From: Streptomyces antioxidans
Lineage (GTDB): Bacteria; Actinomycetota; Actinomycetes; Streptomycetales; Streptomycetaceae
DNA: 64,000 nucleotides
Assembly: GCF_000968685.2 (NCBI RefSeq)
Contig: NZ_LAKD02000076.1
Location: 62,001 to 126,000 of the forward strand
Direction of reading: 5' to 3'
Within the stretch, counting starts at the first letter, position 1. The number at the start of each line of letters is the position of its first letter. Shown one piece after another: positions 7,094 to 15,990 of this stretch. The notes under the pieces were generated by a model. The model was not told where the DNA came from, did no database searches, and was given only the letters and a program-made list of their open reading frames with translations. The position numbers and the translations under genes were made by a program.

Positions 7094-9286
7094 TCACGAG
7101 GTCAGATACGCCTCCACCTCACTGACCTGGGCCGCGGGCCAGCCCGTGTTGCCGGTCACATTGAGCCTCACGTAGCGCACACTGGTGCCGCCGGGGAGGG
7201 CGACGGTGACCTTGTTGCCGCTCGCCGGGTCGAAGCGGTAGCCCTGCGGGCCCACCACCGTCGCGTACGAGGAGCCGTCGGTGCCGCCCAGCACGGACAG
7301 GGTCTGGGTACGGGCCTCCCACGCCGTGGCGGGCGGCAGCTTCAGCACCAGTCGGCGGACCGCCTGGGCGGAGCCCAGGTCCACGGTGAGGGCCTGCGGA
7401 AAGGCGTTGTTGGCCGACTCCCAGTAGGTGTTGGCGTCGCCGTCGACCGCCTTGCCCGGGGTGTAGACGTCCTGGGAGCCGGTCGCGGTCGCCGGACGGC
7501 CCTTGGCGAGGTTGCGGCCCGGGTCGGGATCCGGGTTGCCCTGGCCGGGCTGGGGCCAGGAGGAGCAGTCCTCCCAGGTGCTGCTCCAGCCGGAGTTGCC
7601 GCCGCCGTCGTTGAGGCTGAAGGTTCCGGAACCGGCCGGGAAGGGGCAGTTGTAGACGCCCGCGGCACCGACGCTGGAGGCCGTGACATCGCTGAACTTC
7701 GCCGCCCCCTGCGCCTCGGCCTGGACGACGACCGTTCCGGGGTTGGCCACGGTCGCGCCGGACACATTGACGTTCTTGACCGGGTAGCCGCTGCCGCCGC
7801 CGGAGACGAACTCGAAGGCGCTGTACGGGCTGTCGGTGATGGTCGTGTTGGTGATGTTGACGGTGGCCTCGATCGCGCTGTCGTAGGAGTCGACGCGCAG
7901 GGCACCCATGGGGTGGTTCCAATTGGGGTTCATGGCGCCCGCGCGGACCAGCGTGTTGCCGTCGACCGTGATCGTGCCGGCCAGCGGATGGAACGGGTCC
8001 AGGAACTTCTGGTTGGAGATGGCGATACCGCTGCCGAGGGCGTTGGTGTCGGAGATCAGGTTGTTCTTGACCGTGATGTCCGTACCGCCGTAGATCGCGA
8101 TGCCATTGGCGAGGTTCGGCTGTGAGATGGTGTTGCTCTCGAAGCTGCTGTTGGTGTCCGGGGCGTTCAGCGACCACATGGCGAGCGAGTCGTCGCCCTG
8201 GTTGCGCAGGAAGTTGTTGCGGACCCGCACGCCCTTGGCGGAGCCGTTGAGGTTGAGGCCGTCGGCGGTGGTGTCGAGGATGCGGTTGTTCTCGACCACG
8301 AGGTTGTCGTTGTTGCCGGTCAGCCAGAGTCCGACCTTCAGGTGCTGCAACCACATGCCCGACACGCTGGAGCCCGGGCCGAGCGAGCCGTTGACGAAGT
8401 TGTCGGGGTTGGAGTCGACGCGCTCGGTGACCTCGCCGATCACCGCGAAGTCCTTGATGTGGACGCTGCCGGACGAACTGGTCTGGTCGATGAACCGTGA
8501 GGTGTGCACGATGGAGTGCCAGCTGCCCGCGCCCTGGAGGGTGACGTTCTGGACCCCGTTCAGCGAGGAGGTCAGCTTGTAGTCGCCCGGCGGGATCCAG
8601 ACCACTCCGCCCTGCGCGGCGGCGATGGCGTCCCGGAACGCCTGGGTGGAGTCGCCCTGCCCGCTGGGATCGGCGCCCTTGGAGGTGACGGAGACCGAAC
8701 CGGAGGGCTGTGTGGCGGCCCCCGCGACCTGCTCGAAGTCGGCCACGTCCACGGTGACCTGGGTGCTCGCGGCCTCGACGGCGACCTTGTCACCGGCCTG
8801 GACGTTCTGGCCGAGCAGCACCCGGGCGTTGTCGTAGAAGTGGTGGGTCTTCGCCCCCGCGATCCAGCTGGTGTCCACGTACGAGTACTTGGACGTGACC
8901 GCGATGGTCTTGGCCAGCTTGGTGCCGTTGACATAGACGTTCAGCGTGCCCGACTGCCCGTCGGGCACGTTGTAGGCCACGTTCACGGCGTTGGCCGCGC
9001 GCGGGACGGTGAACTCCACGCGCTGGCCGGAGGAGAGGCGGACGGCCTGGCGGCCGGACGCCTCGGAGGCGAGCGTGGCCTGGGTGAAGTCGGGGCCGAT
9101 CTTCGTCCCCGTGGTGCTGGCCGACTCGGCCTCGACCGAGGTGAACGGCAGCGAGGCACCCGCGGCCGCGCGTGCGTGTGCGGCCGTGGGGGTCAGGGTG
9201 ACGAGCATGCCGCCCGCGAGGGCGACGGCCACGCCGATCGCCGACAGGCGTGTGGTGGATGCCGATGCGGTACTGCTGCGGTGCAT
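7094..9286 (-). CDS. Secreted GH87-type alpha-1,3-glucanase/mycodextranase
   Basis: A 730-aa secreted glycosidase. The signal peptide spans about residues 1-40 (VAVALAGGMLVTLT, ending AHARA). A beta-sandwich carbohydrate-binding region follows (about 45-190), then a right-handed parallel beta-helix (about 200-560) with many N-N-x-I turns, and a C-terminal discoidin/CBM32-like domain (about 595-730, NLAKGRPATATGSQ...). An Asp in ADGLNLNG (about residue 342) and the Asp pair in NQGDDSLAMWS (about 365) match the D...DD layout of GH87 enzymes. These cleave alpha-1,3-glucan or nigeran from fungal walls. ATG 9286 gives a proper signal peptide. It is the last gene of a LacI/ABC/GH13 unit, which suggests that released oligosaccharides are imported and split inside the cell. 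Confidence 0.8.
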   Translation of the reverse strand: MHRSSTASASTTRLSAIGVAVALAGGMLVTLTPTAAHARAAAGASLPFTSVEAESASTTGTKIGPDFTQATLASEASGRQAVRLSSGQRVEFTVPRAANAVNVAYNVPDGQSGTLNVYVNGTKLAKTIAVTSKYSYVDTSWIAGAKTHHFYDNARVLLGQNVQAGDKVAVEAASTQVTVDVADFEQVAGAATQPSGSVSVTSKGADPSGQGDSTQAFRDAIAAAQGGVVWIPPGDYKLTSSLNGVQNVTLQGAGSWHSIVHTSRFIDQTSSSGSVHIKDFAVIGEVTERVDSNPDNFVNGSLGPGSSVSGMWLQHLKVGLWLTGNNDNLVVENNRILDTTADGLNLNGSAKGVRVRNNFLRNQGDDSLAMWSLNAPDTNSSFESNTISQPNLANGIAIYGGTDITVKNNLISDTNALGSGIAISNQKFLDPFHPLAGTITVDGNTLVRAGAMNPNWNHPMGALRVDSYDSAIEATVNITNTTITDSPYSAFEFVSGGGSGYPVKNVNVSGATVANPGTVVVQAEAQGAAKFSDVTASSVGAAGVYNCPFPAGSGTFSLNDGGGNSGWSSTWEDCSSWPQPGQGNPDPDPGRNLAKGRPATATGSQDVYTPGKAVDGDANTYWESANNAFPQALTVDLGSAQAVRRLVLKLPPATAWEARTQTLSVLGGTDGSSYATVVGPQGYRFDPASGNKVTVALPGGTSVRYVRLNVTGNTGWPAAQVSEVEAYLTS

Positions 9287-9341
9287 GTGCCGATCCCTTC
9301 GTGGTGGGGGTGGTGGGATAGCGCGGTGCGGTGGTGGCGGC

Positions 9342-10940
9342 TCAGCGGAGCAGCCAGGCCGCGGTGTCCTGTGGCAGGTGGCCCCGGTCGTCCAGCGGGC
9401 CGCTGGTGAGCAGAAGCCGGGAGCCGCCGTCCAGCTCGGCGGGGGTGGCCGCGAGGTTGACCACGCAGACCAGGCCGTCCGTACGGGCGAAGGCCAGGAC
9501 ACCGTCGGCCGAGGGGAGCCAGGTCAGCGGCCCGTCGCCGAAGCCGAGGGTGGTGCGGCGGATGCGGATCGCCGCACGGTAGAGCCCGAGCATCGAACCC
9601 GGGTCCGCCAGCTGCAGATCGGCCGCGTACGCCGCCCAGTGCGACGGCTGCGGCAGCCACGGCTCCCCGTGCGAGCCGAATCCGGCGTACGGCGCCTCCG
9701 CCGCCCACGGCAGCGGCACCCGGCAGCCATCGCGGCCCGGGTCGGCGCCACCGGAGCGGAAGTGCATCGGGTCCTGGATCCGGTCGCGGGGGATCTCGGC
9801 CTCGGGCAGGCCCAGTTCCTCCCCCTGGTAGACGTAGACGGCGCCGGGCAGGGCCAGCGACAGCAGGGCGGCGGCCCGCGCCCGCCGGGTGCCGAGGGTG
9901 AGGTCGGTGGGTGTGCCGAAGGCCTTGGTGGCGAAGTCGAAACCGGTGTCCTCGCGTCCGTAGCGGGTCACCGTGCGGGTCACGTCGTGGTTGCACAGCA
10001 CCCAGGTGGCCGGCGCGCCCACCGGGGCGTGTTCGGCGAGGGTTTCGTCGATCGACGTCCGCAGCCGCCGGGCGTCCCAGGGGCAGGCCAGGAAGGAGAA
10101 GTTGAAGGCGGTGTGCAGCTCGTCGGGGCGCAGATAGCGGGCGAAGCGCTCACTGTCCGGCAGCCACACCTCGCCGACGAAGACACCGCCGTACTCGTCG
10201 GCCACCCCGCGCCAGGAGCGGTAGATGTCATGGAGCTCATCGAGGTCGACATACGGATGGGGATCGCGGCCCTCGACGAAGTCGGGCAGCCGGGGATCCT
10301 TGGCCAGCAGGGCGGCCGAGTCGATGCGCACCCCCGCGACACCCCGCTCGAACCAGAAGCGCAGGATGTCCTCGTGTTCCTGGCGTACGGCCGGATGGGC
10401 CCAGTTGAGGTCCGGCTGCTCGGGGGCGAACAGATGCAGATACCAGTGGCCGTCCGGCAGCCGGGTCCACGCCGGGCCGCCGAACTCCGAGCGCCAGTCG
10501 TTGGGCGGCAGTTCACCGTGGTCCCCGCGGCCCGGGCGGATGTGGAAGAGCTCGCGTTCGGCGCCGCCCGCGAGGGCTCCGCGCCACCAGGGGTGCTGGT
10601 CGGAGACGTGGTTTGGCACGATGTCCACGATGGTGCGGATGCCCAGCTCACGGGCCTCGGCGATGAGCTTCTCCGCCTCGGCCAGGGTGCCGAAGGCCGG
10701 ATCGATGGCGCGGTAGTCGGCGACGTCATAGCCACCGTCCTTCATGGGCGACTGGTACCAGGGGCTGAACCACAGCGCGTCGACGCCGAGTTCGGCGAGG
10801 TACGGCAGCCTGGCGCGGACGCCCGCGAGGTCGCCGGTGCCATCGCCGTCCCCGTCGGCGAAGCTGCGTACGTACACCTGGTAGATGACGGCGGAGCGCC
10901 ACCAGTCGTGCGGTGTCCGGGCAGGGGTGGGCTGGGCCAC
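9342..10940 (-). CDS. GH13 alpha-glucosidase (oligo-glucosidase type)
   Basis: A 532-aa cytoplasmic enzyme with no signal peptide. It contains all GH13 regions: DIVPNH (region I), GVRIDSA with nucleophile D207, FVGEVW with acid/base E257, and LCNHD with D319. A QPDLNW motif, typical of the GH13_23/GH13_30 alpha-glucosidase group, is at about 175. It would hydrolyse imported oligosaccharides to glucose. It lies 30 bp downstream of the permease genes and 55 bp upstream of the secreted GH87-type glucanase, so co-transcription is likely. The linkage specificity is inferred from the neighbour and is not visible in the sequence. Confidence 0.92.
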   Translation of the reverse strand: MAQPTPARTPHDWWRSAVIYQVYVRSFADGDGDGTGDLAGVRARLPYLAELGVDALWFSPWYQSPMKDGGYDVADYRAIDPAFGTLAEAEKLIAEARELGIRTIVDIVPNHVSDQHPWWRGALAGGAERELFHIRPGRGDHGELPPNDWRSEFGGPAWTRLPDGHWYLHLFAPEQPDLNWAHPAVRQEHEDILRFWFERGVAGVRIDSAALLAKDPRLPDFVEGRDPHPYVDLDELHDIYRSWRGVADEYGGVFVGEVWLPDSERFARYLRPDELHTAFNFSFLACPWDARRLRTSIDETLAEHAPVGAPATWVLCNHDVTRTVTRYGREDTGFDFATKAFGTPTDLTLGTRRARAAALLSLALPGAVYVYQGEELGLPEAEIPRDRIQDPMHFRSGGADPGRDGCRVPLPWAAEAPYAGFGSHGEPWLPQPSHWAAYAADLQLADPGSMLGLYRAAIRIRRTTLGFGDGPLTWLPSADGVLAFARTDGLVCVVNLAATPAELDGGSRLLLTSGPLDDRGHLPQDTAAWLLR

Positions 10941-10970
10941 GGTGGGAGCCTTTCTGTCGAGGGGGCGGTG

Positions 10971-11846
10971 TCAGCCCTTCGTGCTGCCCGCGCTGATCCC
11001 GGCGATGATGTGCCGCTGGAAGACGAGGAACAGCGCGACCATCGGGATGCTGGCGATGACCATCGCGGCGATGAGCACGGTCAGTTGGATGTTCTGCGAC
11101 AGCTGGACGAGCGCCACGCTGATCGGCTGCTTGCCGGTGTCGGAGAAGACCATCAGCGGCCACAGGAAGTCCTGCCACACCGCAACCAGCGCGAAGATCG
11201 ACACCACGCCGAGCACCGGACGCGACATGGGCAGCACGATCGACCACAGGGTGCGCAGCCTTCCGGCGCCGTCGATCTCGGCGGCCTCCAGGACATCGCG
11301 CGGGATCTGGTCGAAGAACCGCTTCAGGAGATAGAGGTTGAAGGCGTTGGCGACGGCGGGCAGCCAGATCGCGAGCGGGTCGTTGAGCAGGCTGGTGTGG
11401 ATCAGCGGCAGATCGGCGACGGTCAGGTACTTCGGCACGACCAGTGCCTGGGCCGGGACCATCAGCGTGGCCAGGATGCCACCGAGGATCACCCTGCCGA
11501 AGGCGGGCTTCAGCTTGGACAGGGCGTAGGCGGCGGCCGTGCAGAAGACCAGCTGGAACATCCAGGCGCCGGTCGCCTGGATCACCGTGTTCCACAGGTG
11601 CCGCGGAAGTTGCATCAGGTCCCAGGCGTCGCCGTAGCCGCTGAGGTGCCACTGCTCGGGGACGAGGGTCGGCGGGGTCTTCGCCACCTCGTCCGGCGAC
11701 TTCATCGCACCGGTCGCCATCCAGTAGACCGGGAAGAGGAAGGCGATCGTGAACAGCACCACCACGGCGGTGAAGACCGTCCAGTAGACGGCCCGGCCGC
11801 GGGGGCGGGCCAGGGCCGCGGGGGAGACGAGGGTACGGGTGCTCAT
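10971..11846 (-). CDS. Sugar ABC transporter permease, MalG type
   Basis: A 291-aa inner-membrane protein with six predicted helices. The EAA loop reads EAAEIDGAGRLRTLWSIVLP (about 190-210), the contact site for the MsiK-type ATPase. It is the carbohydrate uptake 1 family partner of the gene just upstream. The ATG at 11846 overlaps the previous stop (ATGA), indicating translational coupling. No ATP-binding subunit is encoded here, as expected in streptomycetes, where a shared MsiK serves many sugar transporters. Confidence 0.93.
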   Translation of the reverse strand: MSTRTLVSPAALARPRGRAVYWTVFTAVVVLFTIAFLFPVYWMATGAMKSPDEVAKTPPTLVPEQWHLSGYGDAWDLMQLPRHLWNTVIQATGAWMFQLVFCTAAAYALSKLKPAFGRVILGGILATLMVPAQALVVPKYLTVADLPLIHTSLLNDPLAIWLPAVANAFNLYLLKRFFDQIPRDVLEAAEIDGAGRLRTLWSIVLPMSRPVLGVVSIFALVAVWQDFLWPLMVFSDTGKQPISVALVQLSQNIQLTVLIAAMVIASIPMVALFLVFQRHIIAGISAGSTKG

Positions 11847-12799
11847 GAGCCGTCCTCCCCGGAGCGGGTGAGCCGCAGATAGAGGGCGGAGAAGGCGCCG
11901 AGCAGCACCAGCAGCATCACGCTCAGCGCACAGGCGCCGCCGAAGTCGTTGTAGAGGAAGGCGTACTTGTAGATCAGGTAGAGGACGGTGACCGTGGCGT
12001 TCTCCGGGCCGCCGCCGGTGATCACGAACGGCTCGGTGAAGACCTGCATCGTCGCGATGATCTGCAGCAGCATCAGCATGAGGATCACGAACCGCGTCTG
12101 GGGGATCGTGACGTGGCGGATCCGCTGCAGCAGGCTCGCGCCGTCGAGTTCGGCCGCCTCGTACAGCTCGCCCGGGATGGACTGCAGCGCCGCCAGGTAG
12201 ATCAGGACGGTGCCGCCCATATTGGCCCAGGTGGCCACGATGACGAGGGAGACCAGGGCGGTGTCGGCGCCGTTGGACCAGTTCGAGGTGGGCAGGTGGG
12301 CGAAGCGCAGCGCCTCGTTGGCCAGCCCGGCGCCGGGGTCGTAGAACCACTTCCACAGCAGGGCGCTGACCACCGGCGGGATCATCACCGGCAGATAGAC
12401 CACGACCCTGAAGAACGCCCTGGCGTGCCGGAGTTCATTGAGCACGAGGGCGAGCAGGAACGGGATGGCGAAGCCGATGAGCAGCGCCAGCAGGGTGAAG
12501 GTGAGGGTGTTCCGCCAGGCCGCGGTGAATTCCGGATCGTGCAGGACCCGGGTGAAGTTGGCGGTGCCGACCCATTCGGGGGACGAGCCGGGGGTGTACT
12601 TCTGGAAGGCGATCACGACCGCACGGATCGCCGGGTACCAGGAGAACAGTGCGAAGCAGATCAGGCCGCCGAGCAGAAAGCCATAGGCCCTGACCTGGTC
12701 GGTGAGACGGCGCCGCCCCCGACCCCCCGCCGGGGGCGGCGCCTGCACCGGGTGGACGGCGATCGCCTCGGCGGGCGGCCGCGCAGCGGTCTTGGTCAT
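11843..12799 (-). CDS. Sugar ABC transporter permease, MalF type
   Basis: A 318-aa membrane protein with six helices and the EAA loop YEAAELDGASLLQRIRHVTI. It pairs with the MalG-type permease to form the channel of a carbohydrate importer. The ATG at 12799 is preferred; it lies 4 bp after the stop of the binding-protein gene. The upstream in-frame GTG at 12829 would overlap that gene. The N-terminal 35 residues are basic and proline-rich, as in many actinobacterial MalF homologues. Confidence 0.93.
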   Translation of the reverse strand: MTKTAARPPAEAIAVHPVQAPPPAGGRGRRRLTDQVRAYGFLLGGLICFALFSWYPAIRAVVIAFQKYTPGSSPEWVGTANFTRVLHDPEFTAAWRNTLTFTLLALLIGFAIPFLLALVLNELRHARAFFRVVVYLPVMIPPVVSALLWKWFYDPGAGLANEALRFAHLPTSNWSNGADTALVSLVIVATWANMGGTVLIYLAALQSIPGELYEAAELDGASLLQRIRHVTIPQTRFVILMLMLLQIIATMQVFTEPFVITGGGPENATVTVLYLIYKYAFLYNDFGGACALSVMLLVLLGAFSALYLRLTRSGEDGS

Positions 12800-12803
12800 C
12801 GGG

Positions 12804-14147
12804 TCAGCCCCGGGCCAGAATGCTGTCAATCTTGCCGGAGGCTTCCTTCAGGAGCTGGCCGACATCGGCGTCCTCCTTGGTGAGGACGGCGGAGACGGCG
12901 CCGTCGAGCACGGAGTAGATCTGCTGGGCGTGCGGCGGCTCGATCTTCATCCGCAGCTTCTGGTTGCCGTCGAGGAAGCTCTGGTAGTTGCCCACGGGGA
13001 CATTGGCGTTGGCCTTCTTGATCCGCTGGTCCTTGGCGTCGGCGGCGCCGGTGAACAGCCGCGGCTCGGGCAGGCCCACCGGGGCGTGCCGCTTCTTGGC
13101 GCGGACGTAGTCGCCGAGGAAGCCCTGGCCCGGGGTGAGGAACATGTGGTCGAGCCATTTGAGACCGGCCCGGATCTGGGCGGGCGAGTCCTTCTTCTGG
13201 AACATGTAGCCGTCGCCGCCGATGAGCGTGCCCTTGCCACCGGGCATGGGGGCGATGGCGAGATCCTTGTAGTTGCCGCCCTTCTCCTTCACCAGGATCG
13301 GGAGGTTGTCGGGGGCGGCGAGGTACATCCCCAGCTTGCCCGAACCCATCAGCTGTTGGGCGTCGTTGATGACCAGGAGCTGTTTGCTGCCCATCGAGTC
13401 GTCCGTCCAGCGCATCTCGTGGAGGTTCCGCAGGACGGCGCGCGCCTCGGGGGTGTCGATGGTGGCCTTCTTGCCGTTCGCGCTGACGACGTCGCCGCCC
13501 TGTGAGTACAGCTCGGCGGTGAAGTGCCAGCCGCCCTGGTTCTGCGCGCTGTAGTCCGCGTAGCCGACCGTGCCGCCGCCCAGCTTGGCGATCCTCTTGG
13601 CGTCGGCGCGGACCTCCTCCCAGGTCATCGGCGGCTTGTCGGGGTCGAGTCCGGCCTTCTCGAAGAGCTTGCGGTTGTAGATCAGACCCATCGAGTAGCC
13701 GGTGCGCGGGATGCCGTAGATCTTGCCGTCGACCGTGTAGATGTCCCGCAGCTGCTTGCTGAGCGTGGGGTAGCTCTTCAACTCCTTGACGTACGGGGTG
13801 AGATCGGCCGCCTGGTTGATGTCGACCACGTGCCGGGCGTCGGTGAAGTACGTGTAGAAGACGTTCTCCATCTGGCCACCGGCCAGCTTGGCGTCGAACG
13901 TCTTCGGGTCCTGGCACGGGAACGCGTCATGCGCGACGACGTCGATGTCCGGGTTCCGCCTCTCGAAGGAGGCGATGTCCTCCTCGAAGAACGTGCGGTC
14001 GACCTTGGCGCTCTTGGGCGGCATGCAGTTGACCGTGATGCGCGTCTTTCCGTCCGCCGACCCGTCGTCCGACCCGCCGCAGGCGGTCAGGGCGAGGGAG
14101 AGCGTGCTGAGCGCGATGAGAGTGCGGCAGAACCCGGTGCTTCTCAT
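12804..14147 (-). CDS. Extracellular sugar-binding lipoprotein of the ABC importer
   Basis: A 447-aa solute-binding protein. The signal peptide ends in a lipobox (LALTACGG, Cys at about residue 23), so the protein is anchored outside the membrane. The remainder has the two-lobed SBP1 fold with signatures such as DGKIYGIPRTGYSMGLIYN and TWEEVRADAKRIAK. It delivers the oligosaccharide to the two permeases downstream. The start at 14147 follows a strong GAGGGG. By context the ligand is an alpha-glucan oligosaccharide (nigerose or maltose series), which is an inference. Confidence 0.92.
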   Translation of the reverse strand: MRSTGFCRTLIALSTLSLALTACGGSDDGSADGKTRITVNCMPPKSAKVDRTFFEEDIASFERRNPDIDVVAHDAFPCQDPKTFDAKLAGGQMENVFYTYFTDARHVVDINQAADLTPYVKELKSYPTLSKQLRDIYTVDGKIYGIPRTGYSMGLIYNRKLFEKAGLDPDKPPMTWEEVRADAKRIAKLGGGTVGYADYSAQNQGGWHFTAELYSQGGDVVSANGKKATIDTPEARAVLRNLHEMRWTDDSMGSKQLLVINDAQQLMGSGKLGMYLAAPDNLPILVKEKGGNYKDLAIAPMPGGKGTLIGGDGYMFQKKDSPAQIRAGLKWLDHMFLTPGQGFLGDYVRAKKRHAPVGLPEPRLFTGAADAKDQRIKKANANVPVGNYQSFLDGNQKLRMKIEPPHAQQIYSVLDGAVSAVLTKEDADVGQLLKEASGKIDSILARG

Positions 14148-14224
14148 GGGTGGACCCCTCTGTACAGGAGCAGGGAAGCCCCACGGCCGCGAGCGGGGCG
14201 CACACAACCGTGAGTGCGCCGCAC

Positions 14225-14255
14225 ACTCAAGCACCGTCAACAGGACGCCGCAAGA
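14225..14255 (-). promoter_or_regulatory. Possible LacI-regulator half sites before the binding-protein gene
   Basis: The 184-bp gap between the LacI gene and the binding-protein gene contains CGCAAG at 14249-14254, the same half site found three times before the LacI gene, and a diverged CTCAAG at 14226-14231. This would place the transport operon under the LacI regulator. Only one exact half site is present, so confidence is low. Confidence 0.35.
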
Positions 14256-14331
14256 TGTCGCGTAGATTCTGTAATTATTCAACTGTGCTGCGAATACGGT
14301 GGATTGAGCCTGCCGACCGACTGCCGACCGC

Positions 14332-15348
14332 TTACGACGGGCCCCCATCTGACCCCCGCGGCGCCTGGGCGGTGGAGCCGCGCACCACCAGCTCCGGCTC
14401 GAACAGCAGCTCCTCCGCCGGTACGGCCACCCCGCCGATCTGCGCGTTCAGCACCTCCACCGCCGCCCTGCCCATGGCCTCGATGGGCTGGCGGACGGTG
14501 GTCAGCGGCGGCTCGGTGCAGTTCATGAACGCGGAGTCGTCGTAACCGACCACGGATACCTGCGACGGCACGCCCAGCCCCCTGCGGCGCGCGGCCCGTA
14601 CCGCGCCCAGGGCCAGCGGGTCGCTGGCGCAGATGATCCCCGTGACGCCCCGGTCGATCAGCCGGGAGGCGGCGGCGTGGCCGCCCTCGATCGAGAAGAT
14701 CGCCCGGGCCACGAACTCATCCGGGAGATCGTCGGCGACCGCCCGCGCGGCGGCCAGCTTGCGTGCTGAGGGCATATGGTCGCCGGGCCCGAGCACCAGC
14801 CCGATCCGCTCATGGCCCAGCGAGGCCAGATGCCGCCACGCCTGCTCGAGGGCCACGGCGTCGTCGCAGGAGACGCCCGGGAAACCGAGGTGCGCTATGG
14901 CCGCGTTGACCAGCACCACCGGAATATTGCGCTCGGCCAGCAGCCGGTAGTGCTCGTGCGGGGCGTCGGCCTGCGCGTACAGCCCGCCCGCGAACACCAC
15001 CCCGGAGACCTGCTGTTGCAGCAGCAGGGCCACGTAATCGGCCTCCGAGACCCCGCCCTTGGTCTGGGTGCACAGCACCGGAGTCAGTCCGAGCTGTGCC
15101 AGCGCCCCGCCGATGACCTCGGCGAACGCCGGAAAGATGGGATTTTGCAGCTCGGGCAGGACCAGCCCCACCAGCCGGGCCCGGTCGCCCCGCAGCTGGG
15201 TGGGCCGCTCATAGCCGAGGACGTCCAGCGCGGACAGCACAGCCTGCCGGGTGGCTTCGGAGACCCCGGGCTTGCCGTTGAGCACCCGGCTGACCGTGGC
15301 CTCGCTGACACCGACCTTCTTCGCCACTTCAGCAAGTCGTCGCGTCAT
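14332..15348 (-). CDS. LacI-family regulator of the alpha-glucan locus
   Basis: A 338-aa LacI/GalR regulator. The N-terminal helix-turn-helix with hinge reads RLAEVAKKVGVSEATVSRVLNG; the periplasmic-binding-protein-like effector domain follows (about 60-325), with ICASDPLALGAVRAAR and VVGYDDSAF. It resembles MalR-type regulators that respond to maltose-like sugars. It lies just upstream of the transporter operon on the same strand. CGCAAG/CTTGCG palindromes before its own gene are likely autoregulatory operators. Confidence 0.93.
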   Translation of the reverse strand: MTRRLAEVAKKVGVSEATVSRVLNGKPGVSEATRQAVLSALDVLGYERPTQLRGDRARLVGLVLPELQNPIFPAFAEVIGGALAQLGLTPVLCTQTKGGVSEADYVALLLQQQVSGVVFAGGLYAQADAPHEHYRLLAERNIPVVLVNAAIAHLGFPGVSCDDAVALEQAWRHLASLGHERIGLVLGPGDHMPSARKLAAARAVADDLPDEFVARAIFSIEGGHAAASRLIDRGVTGIICASDPLALGAVRAARRRGLGVPSQVSVVGYDDSAFMNCTEPPLTTVRQPIEAMGRAAVEVLNAQIGGVAVPAEELLFEPELVVRGSTAQAPRGSDGGPS

Positions 15349-15350
15349 GC

Positions 15351-15387
15351 ACGCAAGCGTAGCGCAAGAAACGCAAGTCGCTTGCGT
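15351..15387. promoter_or_regulatory. LacI-regulator operator cluster
   Basis: ACGCAAG-tcg-CTTGCGT (15371-15387) is a perfect 7-bp inverted repeat. Two more copies of the half site occur just before it (ACGCAAG 15351-15357, GCGCAAG 15362-15368), all within 40 bp of the regulator start. The A/CGCAAG half site resembles the CTTGCA-type boxes of streptomycete MalR. Confidence 0.65.
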
Positions 15388-15468
15388 AACAGGGGTGGAG
15401 AAGGTGTGAGACGCGGTTTCGACCGCGTCAGTCGGATGAAGGTCGTGGGTGCTGTGCGACCGCGGACG

Positions 15469-15900
15469 TCAGGAGCCGAGCCGACCGCCGGTCAGCCGGG
15501 CCAGCGGGCCGCGGCGACGAGCCGCCCGCCTGCGCAGGACGACCGCGGTGGTGGCGCCCGCCGCGGCGGCACCGGCACCGGCGACGGCGGCCAGGACCTT
15601 ACGCGTCTTGATCATCACCCAGGCCGAACCCGCCGCCGCGGCCGCCTTCTTGGGCGCCTCGGCGGCCACGGTGCGACCGGTGGTCACGGCCTTCCCGGCG
15701 GCCACCTGAGCCTTGTCGGCGGCGACATGGGCGGTGTGCGCCGCGGTCGTCGCCGCTCCGGCAGCGGCGGTCTTCGCCGTGCTCTCCGCCTTGCCCGCGG
15801 TGTCCTTGGCCTTTTCCGCGGTCTCCTTGGCCTTGGTGGCGGTGGCCTTCGCGTTCACATGGGTGCTCTGGGCAGTGTGTGCGTTCTTTTTCTCGGTCAT
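15469..15900 (-). CDS. Lys/Ala-rich repeat protein with one C-terminal membrane helix, unknown function
   Basis: A 143-aa protein I cannot assign. Residues 15-75 are low-complexity Ala/Lys/Thr with a loose repeat of the form AKxTAxKAK (AKATATKAKETAEKAKDTAG), as in LEA-like or histone-H1-like amphipathic helices. Residues about 95-120 form one hydrophobic helix (VLAAVAGAGAAAAGATTAVV) followed by a basic tail RRRAARRRG. It could be membrane-anchored or bind acidic surfaces or DNA. It stands alone between LacI and LysR genes. A stress (desiccation) role is only a guess from composition. Confidence 0.7.
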   Translation of the reverse strand: MTEKKNAHTAQSTHVNAKATATKAKETAEKAKDTAGKAESTAKTAAAGAATTAAHTAHVAADKAQVAAGKAVTTGRTVAAEAPKKAAAAAGSAWVMIKTRKVLAAVAGAGAAAAGATTAVVLRRRAARRRGPLARLTGGRLGS

Positions 15901-15990
15901 GTTGACCGCGTTACCACTCGACCCGACAGCAAACCCGGGCCGAGTGTCCCGGATTATCCGGAACGGTCCGTATGGGTCGGCGGGCAGGGG

